DNA from: Halobacterium rubrum
GTDB taxonomy: Archaea > Halobacteriota > Halobacteria > Halobacteriales > Halobacteriaceae
Assembly (NCBI RefSeq): GCF_021729015.1
Contig: NZ_JAJQQZ010000001.1
Span: forward strand, 1,240,001 to 1,304,000
Length of the DNA: 64,000 nt
Reading direction: 5' to 3'
Shown: positions 1 to 8,177 of the stretch, in pieces
Layout of the letters: every line of letters begins with the position of its first letter
Position numbering within the stretch: position 1 is the stretch's first letter
Translations under genes and position numbers: made by a program
Notes under the pieces: model-generated
The model's input: only the letters and a program-made list of their open reading frames with translations
Databases searched by the model: none
Told to the model about the DNA's origin: nothing

Positions 1-627
1 GACGCCAGCGGCCGCTACAACGGCTTCAGTCAGATCGTCGTCGAGTCCGACCGCGACGGCTTCCAGGCCGACAAGATTACGGGCAAGCTCGGCATCCGCG
101 CCTCGGACACCGCCGAACTCATCCTCGACGACGTCCGCGTCCCCGAGGAGAACCTCATCGGCACGCCCGGCGGCGGCTTCCTCCAGCTGATGCAGTTCTT
201 CGACGAGACCCGGACGATGGTCGCCGCACAGGGCGTCGGCATCGCCCGCGGCGCCAAGGAGCGCGCGCTCGACTACGCCCTCGAACGCGAGCAGTTCGGC
301 CGCCCCATCTCCGAGTTCCAGGCCATCGAGCACAAACTCGCCGAGATGGAGACCAAGACCGAAGCCGCGCGCACGCTCACCCTGAAGTCCGCCTGGAGCG
401 TCGAGAACCGCGACGAACAGCTCACCGCGCTCGCCTCCATGGCCAAGGAGTTCGCGTCCCGGGTCGCCGTCGAGGTCGCCGACGAAGCGGTCCAGATCCA
501 CGGCGGCGCCGGCTACGTCAACGACTTCGACGTCGAGCGGTTCTACCGCGACGCGAAAATCACCCAGATCTACGAGGGCACCACGGAGATCCAGAAGAAC
601 ATCATCGCCCGCGAGATGAAAGATTGA
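1..627 (+). CDS. acyl-CoA dehydrogenase, C-terminal part (5' end outside window)
   Basis: FAD-dependent alpha,beta-dehydrogenation of acyl-CoA thioesters in fatty-acid or branched-chain catabolism. The frame is open from base 1 and gives the last 208 residues. Family signatures seen are REQFGRPISEFQ, VQIHGGAGYVNDFDVER and FYRDAKITQIYEGTTEIQ. The Glu in IYEGT is the usual catalytic base of short and medium-chain enzymes. Loss of the N-terminal third is due only to the window edge. The TGA stop lies at the very edge of an IS200/IS605-like remnant (TTGACATCC starts at 624), so the last codons may have been trimmed by that insertion. Acyl chain specificity cannot be told from this part. Confidence 0.93.
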   Translation, partial: DASGRYNGFSQIVVESDRDGFQADKITGKLGIRASDTAELILDDVRVPEENLIGTPGGGFLQLMQFFDETRTMVAAQGVGIARGAKERALDYALEREQFGRPISEFQAIEHKLAEMETKTEAARTLTLKSAWSVENRDEQLTALASMAKEFASRVAVEVADEAVQIHGGAGYVNDFDVERFYRDAKITQIYEGTTEIQKNIIAREMKD

Positions 628-988
<361 letters not shown>

Positions 989-1044
989 AACTTCCGTAAG
1001 ACGGCACGCACGCTGTCGACGGCGTCGCTGTTCGTCTTCCGTTC

Positions 1045-2277
1045 TCAGTCCGTCTGGGGGACCGGTACGCGGTCGCCCTCCGGCGGCTTCGCCGTCTCGC
1101 CGTGTCGCGCGAGTTCGACGACGAACTCGGTTCCGCCGGCGTCACTCTCGCCGACCGTCACGGTGCCGCCGAACGTCCGCACCGCCGTGTGGACGATGTT
1201 GAGTCCGGTGCCGACCGACCGGCTCTCGAAGAACGCCTCGGAGTCTTCGACGTCCAGCCCCGGGCCGTTGTCGGCGACGCGGACCACGACGGCCTCGTCC
1301 TCGCGAGTCACGTCGACAGAGACCTCCGGGGTCGCGGAGTCGTTGTGCTCGATGCCGTTCGTGACGAGGTTCCGGAACACGGAGTTCAGCAGTTCGTTGC
1401 CGTGGACGGAACACTGGCCGTCGGGGATGTCGGCGTCCACGCGGGCGTCCGGGAACGTGCCCTCGACGCGCGAGACCTCGTCCCGGAGGATGTCGGCGAC
1501 GTCGATGGACGACGAACCCCCGTCCCGGGTGAGCTTCCCGACGACGCCACAGACGTCCTGTATCTCCGCGACCTGCTGGCCGGCGATCTCGAGGTGTTCC
1601 TCGACTTCCGGGTCTCTGGTCCGTCGACGCGCGAGGTCGAGTCGCCCCCGGAGGACGTTCACGACGTTCGGAATGTCGTGGCTGACGAGGTAGTTCAGCA
1701 GTGTGGAGCGCTCCCGGTCGGCCTCGATGCGGTCGATGTGGCGGTCGAGACTCGCAGTCATCCGGCGCAGCGACGCGCCGAACCGGCCGGGCAGCGTCTC
1801 CTCGAGTGCGGGCGCGTCGAAGTCGTGGTCGGCCAGCGCCTCCGCCTGCTCGGCGACCACTGCGAGGTGGTTCTGCATCGCCGCGAACCCCTCAACGAGC
1901 TCCCCGATTTCGTCGCGCTGGCTCGCCGTCGGCGGGTCGCCGTCGAGGTCGCCCTCCGCGATGCGCGTGGCCGCCGCGCGGAGGTCGGTGACTGGTTCGA
2001 CGAAGTCGCGTTCGACGACCAGCACGGTGTTCGCGAGCGCAAGCCCCGCCCCGAGCAGGAGGACGGCGGACGTCGCGGCCCGCACAGTCCCAGAGAGGTA
2101 GAACGGCACTGCGACCTGCGCGACCGAAACCGCGAACTGGATGCCGACCGCCATCAGTACTTTCGCGCGGACGGAGCCGGTGACGCCGACGGCGTCCATC
2201 GTCCACCAGATGAACGACTCGTAGCGTCGCCGGAGTCGGTGCAACACGCCGCTCGTGCCGGAGTGGGTCTGAGTCAT
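1045..2277 (-). CDS. membrane sensor histidine kinase (HAMP-like plus HATPase)
   Basis: Two-component sensor kinase of about 410 aa. Two membrane segments lie near residues 45-90, followed by a HAMP-like stretch (FVEPVTDLRAAATRIAEGDL). The H-box region is LVSHDIPNVVNVLRGRLD. The ATP-binding domain shows an N-box (FRNLVTNGIEHND), G1 (VADNGPGL) and G2 (GTGLNIVHTAVRTFGG). The H-box has IPN where most kinases have LRNPL, a variant I regard as tolerated since the His-Asp pair is kept. No response regulator is adjacent, so the partner must be elsewhere. An upstream ATG at 2340 is possible, but the residues it adds look non-conserved, so the MTQTHSG start was taken. Confidence 0.85.
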   Translation of the reverse strand: MTQTHSGTSGVLHRLRRRYESFIWWTMDAVGVTGSVRAKVLMAVGIQFAVSVAQVAVPFYLSGTVRAATSAVLLLGAGLALANTVLVVERDFVEPVTDLRAAATRIAEGDLDGDPPTASQRDEIGELVEGFAAMQNHLAVVAEQAEALADHDFDAPALEETLPGRFGASLRRMTASLDRHIDRIEADRERSTLLNYLVSHDIPNVVNVLRGRLDLARRRTRDPEVEEHLEIAGQQVAEIQDVCGVVGKLTRDGGSSSIDVADILRDEVSRVEGTFPDARVDADIPDGQCSVHGNELLNSVFRNLVTNGIEHNDSATPEVSVDVTREDEAVVVRVADNGPGLDVEDSEAFFESRSVGTGLNIVHTAVRTFGGTVTVGESDAGGTEFVVELARHGETAKPPEGDRVPVPQTD

Positions 2278-2474
2278 CTGTAGTCCTCGTGGCGCCGTAG
2301 TGGTCGTCCCGTACCCCCTCTTGAACCGAGTGGCTAACATGTAAGTCCACGCCGGTTACCGGTTCGTGAGAACCGCGGAGCTGGGGCTGCCTCTAGGGAG
2401 CGCACGCCGGATAGACCGCGATCGGAGTATCGGGTCACAGCGAGAACGAGCGGCCACTGTCTGCAGGTGTCGAG

Positions 2475-2548
2475 AGCCAAGGGTGCGATTTGAACGCACG
2501 AACTCTCGATTACAAATCGAGTGCTTGAACCACCCAAGCTCCCTTGGC
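2475..2548 (-). tRNA. tRNA-Thr (anticodon TGT)
   Basis: The minus strand folds as a full cloverleaf. The acceptor is GCCAAGG/CCTTGGC, the anticodon stem is CTCGA/TCGAG with loop TTTGTAA (anticodon TGT), and the T arm is GTGCG TTCAAAT CGCAC. The discriminator base is U, as usual for archaeal tRNA-Thr. No CCA is encoded directly after it, and no intron is present. Confidence 0.96.
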
Positions 2549-2560
2549 GCCACTCCGGGA

Positions 2561-3097
2561 TTACGCGTCGTCCTTTGAGTGCGTATCGCTTTCGGTCGAC
2601 GTGTCACCCGCCCCCGAAGTACCGGGGTCTGCCGGTCGCTCGTAGGTGACGCGGTGTGGCTGATAGCCTCGCCGCTCGTAGAGCCGGCGAGCAGCGTCGT
2701 TTGCGGCCAGCGCCTCGACGGCGAGCACGTCGGCACCGTCCTCGCACAGCGCGTCCTCGGCGAAATCGAGCAAGGCACTGCCGAGGCCGTCGCCGCGCTG
2801 GTCGGGCCGGACGTAGACGTTGTCCACGACGCCTCTGGTGGCGTCGGTCTCGTAGAGGCCGGTCTCGGCGTGGAACATCACGAACCCCACGGCGAGGCCG
2901 CCCCGGACCGCGACCGCGACGCCGTCGGCGTGGACGTACTGGGCGACGAGGTCCCGGGCCTGGCCGCGGTTCTCCGCGGCGAGCAGGTGGGAGCCGTGGG
3001 CGCGCTGCTCGGCGGCGAGCGAGACCCACATGTCGGCGACCGTGTCGACGTCCTCGCCGGTCGCCGGCCGGACCCCGACGTCGCTCGGCACGGTCAC
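2561..3097 (-). CDS. GNAT family N-acetyltransferase
   Basis: Acetyl-CoA-dependent N-acetyltransferase of 178 aa, substrate unknown. The acetyl-CoA binding motif VYVRPDQRGDGLGSALLDFAE (motif A, Q/RxxGxG/A type) is clear. It is followed by VLAVEALAANDAARRLYERRGY, the usual alpha4-beta7 part. The acidic C-terminal tail (TSTESDTHSKDD) is low complexity. The GTG start overlaps the pgk stop codon (GTGA), so the gene is translationally coupled to phosphoglycerate kinase. The in-frame reading upstream of this GTG is only antisense-like shadow. The coupling to pgk gives no clear hint at the substrate. It could be a protein or small-molecule acetylase. Confidence 0.87.
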   Translation of the reverse strand: MTVPSDVGVRPATGEDVDTVADMWVSLAAEQRAHGSHLLAAENRGQARDLVAQYVHADGVAVAVRGGLAVGFVMFHAETGLYETDATRGVVDNVYVRPDQRGDGLGSALLDFAEDALCEDGADVLAVEALAANDAARRLYERRGYQPHRVTYERPADPGTSGAGDTSTESDTHSKDDA

Positions 3098-4290
3098 CGA
3101 AGCGCCTCGACCGCGGGCAGGGCCTCGCCCGTGAGCATCCGCAGGGCCGCGCCGCCGCCGGTGCTCACGTGGTCGAACCCGGAGAGCCCGAACTGTCGGA
3201 TGGCGGCGGCCGTGTCGCCGCCGCCGACGATGCTGTACTCGGCCCGGGACGCCGCCTCGAAGACGCCCCGTGTGCCGTCGGCGAACCGCTCGTCCTCGAA
3301 GACGCCCGCGGGACCGTTCAGCACGGCCGTCCCCGTGTCGGCGAGCACGTCGGCGTACGCCTCGACGGTCTCGCTGCCGAGGTCCAGGACCGACTCGCCG
3401 TCCGCCGGGGGAAGCTCGCTGGTCGACAGCTCGTGTCGCTTTCCGTCCCGCTCGACGGCGACGTCGACGGGGAGGTGGAGCCGGTCGTTGTACGCCTCCA
3501 GCAGGTCGCCGGCGCGCGCGATCTCGTTCTCGTAGCCGCGGTCGTGGATGAACGCCGTCGACTCGCGGCCCACGTCGACACCGGCGGCCGCGAGGAAGAC
3601 GTTCGCCACGACGCCCGTGACGAGCACGTCGTCCGCGAGGTCGTGCTCGAGAGCGTGCTCGGCGACGGTCACCGAGTCCGGGACCTTCGCGCCGCCGACG
3701 ACGTACGTCCGCGGCGTCGGGGTGTCCTCGACGGCGCCGAGGACGTCGAGTTCTTCGGCCATCACGCGGCCGGCGTACGCGGGCAGGTGTTCCGGGAACC
3801 CGACGAGCGACGGCTGCGAGCGGTGCGCGGCCGCGAACGCGTCGTTCACGTACGCGTCCAGCGCGGGCGCCAGCCGGTCGACGAGGTACGTCTCGGCGGC
3901 GCGCGCCGGCTCGAACTCCATGTACTCCTCGCTGTAGAACCGCGTGTTCTCGAGGACGACGGCCTCGCCGGCGTCGAGGCCGGCGACGGCGTCGCGGGCG
4001 TCCTGTGAGAACGTCGCGTCGCAGTAGGAGACGGGGGCATCGAGGAGCTCGTCGAGCCGGCCGGCGTGGGACTCCAGTCGCGCGAACTCGTCGCCGCCGG
4101 GCCGTCCCTGGTGGGCGAGTACGGCGACCCGTGCGTCCGCCGCCAGTAGTTCGGCGAGCGTGTCGACGTGCGCGCGGAGGCGGGCGTCGTCGGCCAGCTG
4201 GCCGTCGTCGGTCAGCGGGCTGTTGATGTCGACGCGCACCCCGACCGCGCGGTCGGCCGCCGCCAGGTCGTCGAGGGTCCGTATCGGCAT
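3094..4290 (-). CDS. pgk: phosphoglycerate kinase
   Basis: Transfers phosphate between 1,3-bisphosphoglycerate and ADP in glycolysis and gluconeogenesis. Length is 398 aa, usual for the family. The N-terminal substrate domain has VRVDINSPL, a halophile form of the RxDxNxP motif, then VLAHQGRPG. VLENTRFYSEE carries the conserved Arg of the substrate-binding groove. The C-terminal nucleotide domain has VVGGAKVPDS, NGPAGVFE, and VGGGDTAAA followed by HVSTGGGAALRMLTGE. A TATA-like element is centred 28 nt upstream of the ATG. It is the first gene of a two-gene unit with the acetyltransferase. Confidence 0.97.
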   Translation of the reverse strand: MPIRTLDDLAAADRAVGVRVDINSPLTDDGQLADDARLRAHVDTLAELLAADARVAVLAHQGRPGGDEFARLESHAGRLDELLDAPVSYCDATFSQDARDAVAGLDAGEAVVLENTRFYSEEYMEFEPARAAETYLVDRLAPALDAYVNDAFAAAHRSQPSLVGFPEHLPAYAGRVMAEELDVLGAVEDTPTPRTYVVGGAKVPDSVTVAEHALEHDLADDVLVTGVVANVFLAAAGVDVGRESTAFIHDRGYENEIARAGDLLEAYNDRLHLPVDVAVERDGKRHELSTSELPPADGESVLDLGSETVEAYADVLADTGTAVLNGPAGVFEDERFADGTRGVFEAASRAEYSIVGGGDTAAAIRQFGLSGFDHVSTGGGAALRMLTGEALPAVEALR

Positions 4291-4313
4291 GTACGCGAAG
4301 GGACTTCACGTGT

Positions 4314-4324
4314 CTGTAAATGCG
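4314..4324 (-). promoter_or_regulatory. TATA-like promoter of pgk
   Basis: Minus-strand CGCATTTACAG is centred about 28 nt before the pgk ATG (4290). The spacing suits a leaderless transcript. A second AT-rich tract (4368-4376) lies further upstream. Confidence 0.5.
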
Positions 4325-4435
4325 TTTCCGTACGGCGAGACGCCCCGGGACGCCAGTACTCGGTTTCGAGTAAAACAGTTCGTCGTAGCCCTGTCGACGC
4401 GCGGTGCGCGGCCCGGGCGGGCTGACCGCTACCGG

Positions 4436-5065
4436 TCAGACCGAACGGCACTCCGTGCACAGCAGTCGGCCGTTGACGTTCGCCAGTTCGGCGGCGAGAC
4501 TCCCGCAGCTCTCGCAGACGCCCTGCTCGGCGTAGTCGTTCGGCGCGGCACCCTCGGCGTACTCGTCCGTCGGCCCGTCCGCGAACTCCTCGCCCGTCGA
4601 CTCGGCCATCTCGACGGCGGTGTCGGTGGTGCCCGCCACACTCCCGGGCGCGCCGCCGGTCGCCGGCGTGCTCCCGCCCGACTCGGTGCGGCCCGCCACG
4701 GCCGGCGCGATGTCCCGGGCTTCCACGACACCGGCCACCTCGTCGTCGCTGGTCACGAGCACGCTCGGGTCGCCGGTGCGAGCCATCACGTCACCGGCCT
4801 CCGCGACGGTCGCGTCCTGCGACAGCGACACCGGCGCGTCGGCCATCACGTCCGCGACATCCACCGTCGACAGGTCCTGTTCGTCCGCGACGACCTCGAT
4901 GATGGTGTCCGCGGTGAGCATACCCACGGGGTCGCTCCCCCGCAACACCACCGCCGACGTGGCGTTCTCCTCCCGCAGCAGCGCCACCGCGTCGAGCAGC
5001 CCGTCGGACTCGCTGACGCCGACGAACTCGTGGGACATCACGTCCCTGAGGGCTAACTGGGCCAT
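4436..5065 (-). CDS. CBS-domain protein with C-terminal zinc ribbon
   Basis: A 209-aa protein with two CBS modules (about residues 1-120) and a short C-terminal zinc-ribbon half (CESCG near 183 and CTECR near 204). Between them is a Gly/Thr/Glu-rich linker. CBS pairs bind adenosine nucleotides and sense energy state. The Cys pairs may bind zinc and a nucleic acid or protein partner (inference). The start MAQLALRDVMSHEFVGV gives the usual N-terminal CBS beginning. It is monocistronic, with a TATA-like element 27 nt upstream. The regulated target cannot be told from the neighbourhood. Confidence 0.86.
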   Translation of the reverse strand: MAQLALRDVMSHEFVGVSESDGLLDAVALLREENATSAVVLRGSDPVGMLTADTIIEVVADEQDLSTVDVADVMADAPVSLSQDATVAEAGDVMARTGDPSVLVTSDDEVAGVVEARDIAPAVAGRTESGGSTPATGGAPGSVAGTTDTAVEMAESTGEEFADGPTDEYAEGAAPNDYAEQGVCESCGSLAAELANVNGRLLCTECRSV

Positions 5066-5085
5066 GTGTTCCAGTAACGGAGAGA

Positions 5086-5096
5086 TTCGCTAAAAG
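5086..5096 (-). promoter_or_regulatory. TATA-like promoter of the CBS-domain gene
   Basis: Minus-strand CTTTTAGCGAA is centred about 26 nt before the ATG at 5065. This suits leaderless transcription. Confidence 0.5.
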
Positions 5097-5386
5097 CTGT
5101 CCCCGCAAGTGGTTAGTGGCTGTCCGCCGTATTCGAACGGGGTTTTTCGCACCCGATTTCTGGGTCCGGCGGCGGACTGCGAGCTCCCCACCGGAGCGAA
5201 CGTGCTCGTCCACGCGAGTAGTCTCGTGTTACCCGCTCGCGCTGGCCCCGGTACCCGCCAGCAGTCGCTGCGGTCACTTGCCGGAGAGTCGAGGGGGTAC
5301 TCCGAGACGTGTCGCTGTGCGGAATACTCGGGTTCGAGGCCGCGAAACGCTGCATTCAACACGACTCGCTCGCGTCACCTGTAGCA

Positions 5387-6070
5387 ATGACCATCCCGTC
5401 GTTCGCCATCGGCATCGCCGGGGGGACGGGCGCCGGCAAGACCACGGTCGCCCGCGAGATCACCGACAACGTCGGCGACTCGGTGACGCTCATCCCACTG
5501 GACAACTACTACGAGGACCTCTCACACCTCGACTTCGAGGAGCGCGCGAACGCCAACTACGACCACCCGTCGGCGTTCGAGTGGGAGCTGCTCCGCGAAC
5601 ACATGGACGCCCTGCTCTCCGGGCAGTCCGTCCAGATGCCCCAGTACGACTTCGAACAGCACGTCCGCGAGGAGGAACGCGTGACCGTCGAACCGACCGA
5701 CGTCATCGTCCTCGAGGGCATCCTCGCGCTCTACGACGAGGACGTTAACGACATGCTCGACCTCCACATCTACGTCGAGACGGACGCCGACGTCCGCATC
5801 CTCCGCCGCATCGAGCGCGACGTCGTCGAGCGCGGCCGCGAGCTCGAGGGCGTGATGGACCAGTACCTCACGACGGTCAAGCCGATGCACGAGCAGTTCA
5901 TCGAACCGACGAAGCGCCACGCCGACATCATCATCCCCGAGGGCGCCAACGCCGTGGCCGTCAACCTCCTCGAGGAGAAAGTACAGGCCGAGAGCTCCGA
6001 GATGGCGGCGTGGGCCGCCCGCGAAGACGTCGGCCTCGACGACGCGAACAGCAGCTACGACCCGCAGTAA
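5387..6070 (+). CDS. udk: uridine kinase-like P-loop kinase
   Basis: Probable ATP-dependent (deoxy)nucleoside kinase of 227 aa in pyrimidine salvage, phosphorylating uridine and cytidine. The Walker A motif GGTGAGKTTVA is at residues 11-21. The lid and substrate region DNYYEDLSHL and the loop PQYDFEQHVR are typical of uridine kinase. VIVLEGILALYDE is the Walker B-like strand, and RRIERDVVERGREL is the lid Arg segment. Related phosphoribulokinase or pantothenate kinase activity is less likely because of the DNYY motif. The ATG at 5387 puts the P-loop at the normal distance. Upstream frame extension into 5309 adds unrelated residues and was rejected. Confidence 0.88.
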   Translation: MTIPSFAIGIAGGTGAGKTTVAREITDNVGDSVTLIPLDNYYEDLSHLDFEERANANYDHPSAFEWELLREHMDALLSGQSVQMPQYDFEQHVREEERVTVEPTDVIVLEGILALYDEDVNDMLDLHIYVETDADVRILRRIERDVVERGRELEGVMDQYLTTVKPMHEQFIEPTKRHADIIIPEGANAVAVNLLEEKVQAESSEMAAWAAREDVGLDDANSSYDPQ

Positions 6071-6111
6071 GCAGCGAACTGTTCTCCACTACTGCCGCCG
6101 CCAACGTTTCG

Positions 6112-6173
6112 TCGCCAACGTTTTGCCGCCGCCACCGTTTCGCCGCCAACGTTTTGCCGCCGCCACCGTTTCG
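6112..6173 (+). repeat. 31-bp tandem duplication with a partial third copy
   Basis: Two adjacent units, 6112-6142 and 6143-6173, differ at one base. Each contains GCCAACGTTTTGCCGCCGCC and CACCGTTTCG. A shortened related piece (CCGCCGCCAACGTTTCG) precedes them at 6094-6110. They fill the convergent intergenic space after the kinase gene. No coding role is seen. Confidence 0.85.
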
Positions 6174-6203
6174 CTGACTTTACCTCCGACGCGGTCTACG
6201 CGA

Positions 6204-6527
6204 CTACTCGCTGGGGTGGTAGTCCAGGAAGTCCGCCGCCTGGAGCGCTGCGCCGACCTTCTTGTGGAAGTCGACTTTCGTCTCGAACTCGTCGGCGTCG
6301 ACGTGCTCGAAGATCTCGGACACCGACACGACCGTCTGGTGGTTGAGTCGGACCGGGTGCTCGCCGTACTCCTCGACGAACGAAGCGACGTCGAGGGGGA
6401 AGTCCTCGCCCTCCACGGTCATCTTCGAGAGCACCGCCAGCCCGTACTTGCGGCCGCCCTCGCTGCCCTTCTCGCCGTCCGGGTCGTGGACCCAGTCCCG
6501 CCCCGAGGGGTCTTCCATCTCTGCCAT
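6204..6527 (-). CDS. conserved haloarchaeal protein, DUF5785-like
   Basis: A small acidic soluble protein of 107 aa. It contains DWVHDPDGEKGSEGGRKYG near the N-terminus and VVSVSEIFEHVDADEFETK in the middle. I recognise this as the haloarchaeal DUF5785 family, but the number is from memory. No catalytic motif, signal or membrane segment is visible. The start MAEMEDPSG was chosen because residues from the upstream ATG (6554) do not look conserved and are Arg-rich. It is convergent with the uridine kinase-like gene. Function is unknown. Confidence 0.82.
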   Translation of the reverse strand: MAEMEDPSGRDWVHDPDGEKGSEGGRKYGLAVLSKMTVEGEDFPLDVASFVEEYGEHPVRLNHQTVVSVSEIFEHVDADEFETKVDFHKKVGAALQAADFLDYHPSE

Positions 6528-6563
6528 ACCCCGAACGTCCCCCGCTGGCCTCAAAACGGTTTC

Positions 6564-7571
6564 TCAATCGGCGTCAGCCGGACGGCCGGTGGCCGACGGC
6601 GCTGGCAGCAGGTAGGCCGGCACGACCCTCGTCAGCACCACCATCCCCGAGAGTTCGACGAGCGTCTGAGTCACGACGACGGCCGGCGCGACGGCGTACT
6701 CGGCGGGGAGTGCGAGTGCGAGCGGCAACACGACCAGCGAGTTCCGGGTGACGGACGTGAACACGAGCGCGCGCCGCTCCCCGAGGTCCAGGTCGAGCAC
6801 ACCGCCAGCGACCCGCGCGAGCACGGGCACGACGACGAGGAAAGCGGCGTAGACGGGGACGACGGCCGCGAACTCACCGATGGAGTTCCGGACGCGCGGG
6901 AGCTGTGAGGCGACGACGACGAACAGCGTGACGCCGAGCATCGGCACCGGCAGCCACGCCATCGCCGCCTGCCAGCGCCCGCCGGCCCGCGACCGCTCCG
7001 CCCAGTACTCCGTGAGCCACGCGAGCACTAGCGGCGCGGCGATGATGGTGAGGAAGGCGTCGACGAACGGCCCGGGTTCGACGACCGCCGCGACCTGCGG
7101 GCCGACGAACAGCCAGAGGTACACCGGGAGCAACAGCAGCTGCACGAGCATCAGGACGGGCGTGGTCGCCGTGACCTGTTCGGCGTCGCCGCCCGCGAGG
7201 TCTGTGAAGGTGATGACGTAGTCGATGCAGGGCGTCAACAGGACCAGGAGCGCGCCGACCAGAACCGCCGGGTCGGCCGGCAGGAACCGGGCGAGTCCCC
7301 AGACCACGACCGGGACGACGAGGAAGTTCATCCCCAGCGCTGCGCCGAGGTACCGGGTGTTCGTGAACGCCGCCCGCAGCCGAACGAACGGAATCTCGAG
7401 GAACGTCACGTACAGCAGGGCCGCGAGCACCGGCCCGATGGCCGCTTCGATCGCGTCTGTCGACCCCGGGCTGGCGACGGCCGTCGCAACCGCGAGCGCC
7501 ACGGCGACGGCGTACACGCCGACCTGCCGGCGCTGGAGAAGTGCCGGGCCGTCCGCCGGCAGACCACTCAT
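6564..7571 (-). CDS. ACR3/BASS-type membrane transporter (arsenite or organic anion)
   Basis: An integral membrane protein of 335 aa with about ten hydrophobic segments. LLVLLTPCIDYVITFTDLAGGDAEQ sits where ACR3 arsenite permeases and bile-acid:sodium symporters have their conserved Pro-Cys helix break and GD motif, with the Cys of the ACR3 signature kept. This suggests arsenite efflux or a related anion transport. No ArsR, ArsA or ArsC gene is next to it, so an arsenic role rests only on the fold. It ends 36 bp before the next minus-strand gene and may be cotranscribed with it. Confidence 0.75.
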   Translation of the reverse strand: MSGLPADGPALLQRRQVGVYAVAVALAVATAVASPGSTDAIEAAIGPVLAALLYVTFLEIPFVRLRAAFTNTRYLGAALGMNFLVVPVVVWGLARFLPADPAVLVGALLVLLTPCIDYVITFTDLAGGDAEQVTATTPVLMLVQLLLLPVYLWLFVGPQVAAVVEPGPFVDAFLTIIAAPLVLAWLTEYWAERSRAGGRWQAAMAWLPVPMLGVTLFVVVASQLPRVRNSIGEFAAVVPVYAAFLVVVPVLARVAGGVLDLDLGERRALVFTSVTRNSLVVLPLALALPAEYAVAPAVVVTQTLVELSGMVVLTRVVPAYLLPAPSATGRPADAD

Positions 7572-8177
7572 CGCGTCGGCGTTCGGGGTGCCGGTTCAAA
7601 CCAGCACCGGTGCGCTGTCTCACGGAGCGGTCGGAGATGGGAGCGGGCCCCGGACCCCGAACCCTGAAGTGCGTCGGCTGCGCAGTTCTGGATACGTTGA
7701 ACAGGCCCCTCAGGTCGTCCATCGTCCCGCAGTAGCGGTCGCGGGGCGAGCGAGCGACCGGCTCGCCGGCTGTGGGCGCCGCGGACGCCGACCACTCGCG
7801 CGCGGTCGCGGTTCGCGTCGTCACGCTGTCCGGCACCCGGGCACGCCCCGCCCGTAGCTGGAGGCCTGCCGTTCTCTCGGTGTTTCCACCCTCGAACCCT
7901 CGGTACCGAGGCTCGTCGCCGTCTGTGCCGCCGTGGCCGTCGGCAGCGGAGCGATGCGTGCGCTGTCTCACCCACAGACCGCAGCCAGCGAGCCACACTC
8001 GACTCAGATGCACGCAACCCGACCGACGAGACCGCCGAACCGTTCACAGCGACTGCACCAGCAATCCGACCACCAGCAATCGCACCACCACCAGCGACCG
8101 CACCACCATCGGCAGCCCTACTACCAACAGGAATCCGGGCAGCAGTGGGATTCTCGCGGCCGACTGGAGGTGTCGCC
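7572..8177. other. 606-bp stretch with no recognised gene
   Basis: This lies between two divergent genes, so it should hold at least two promoters. I see no protein with family motifs in either strand. Bases 8050-8130 carry an irregular ACCACCAGC/GCAATC-rich tract on the plus strand, which gives one frame a Thr/Ser-rich and another a Val/Leu-rich composition. Both look like by-products of the repeat. Confidence 0.5.

Noticed and set aside
8044-8160. Hydrophobic minus-strand peptide (VVRSLVVVRLLVVGLLVQ)
   Set aside because: It is a by-product of the CCACCAGC-rich tract. No promoter or start in a good place.
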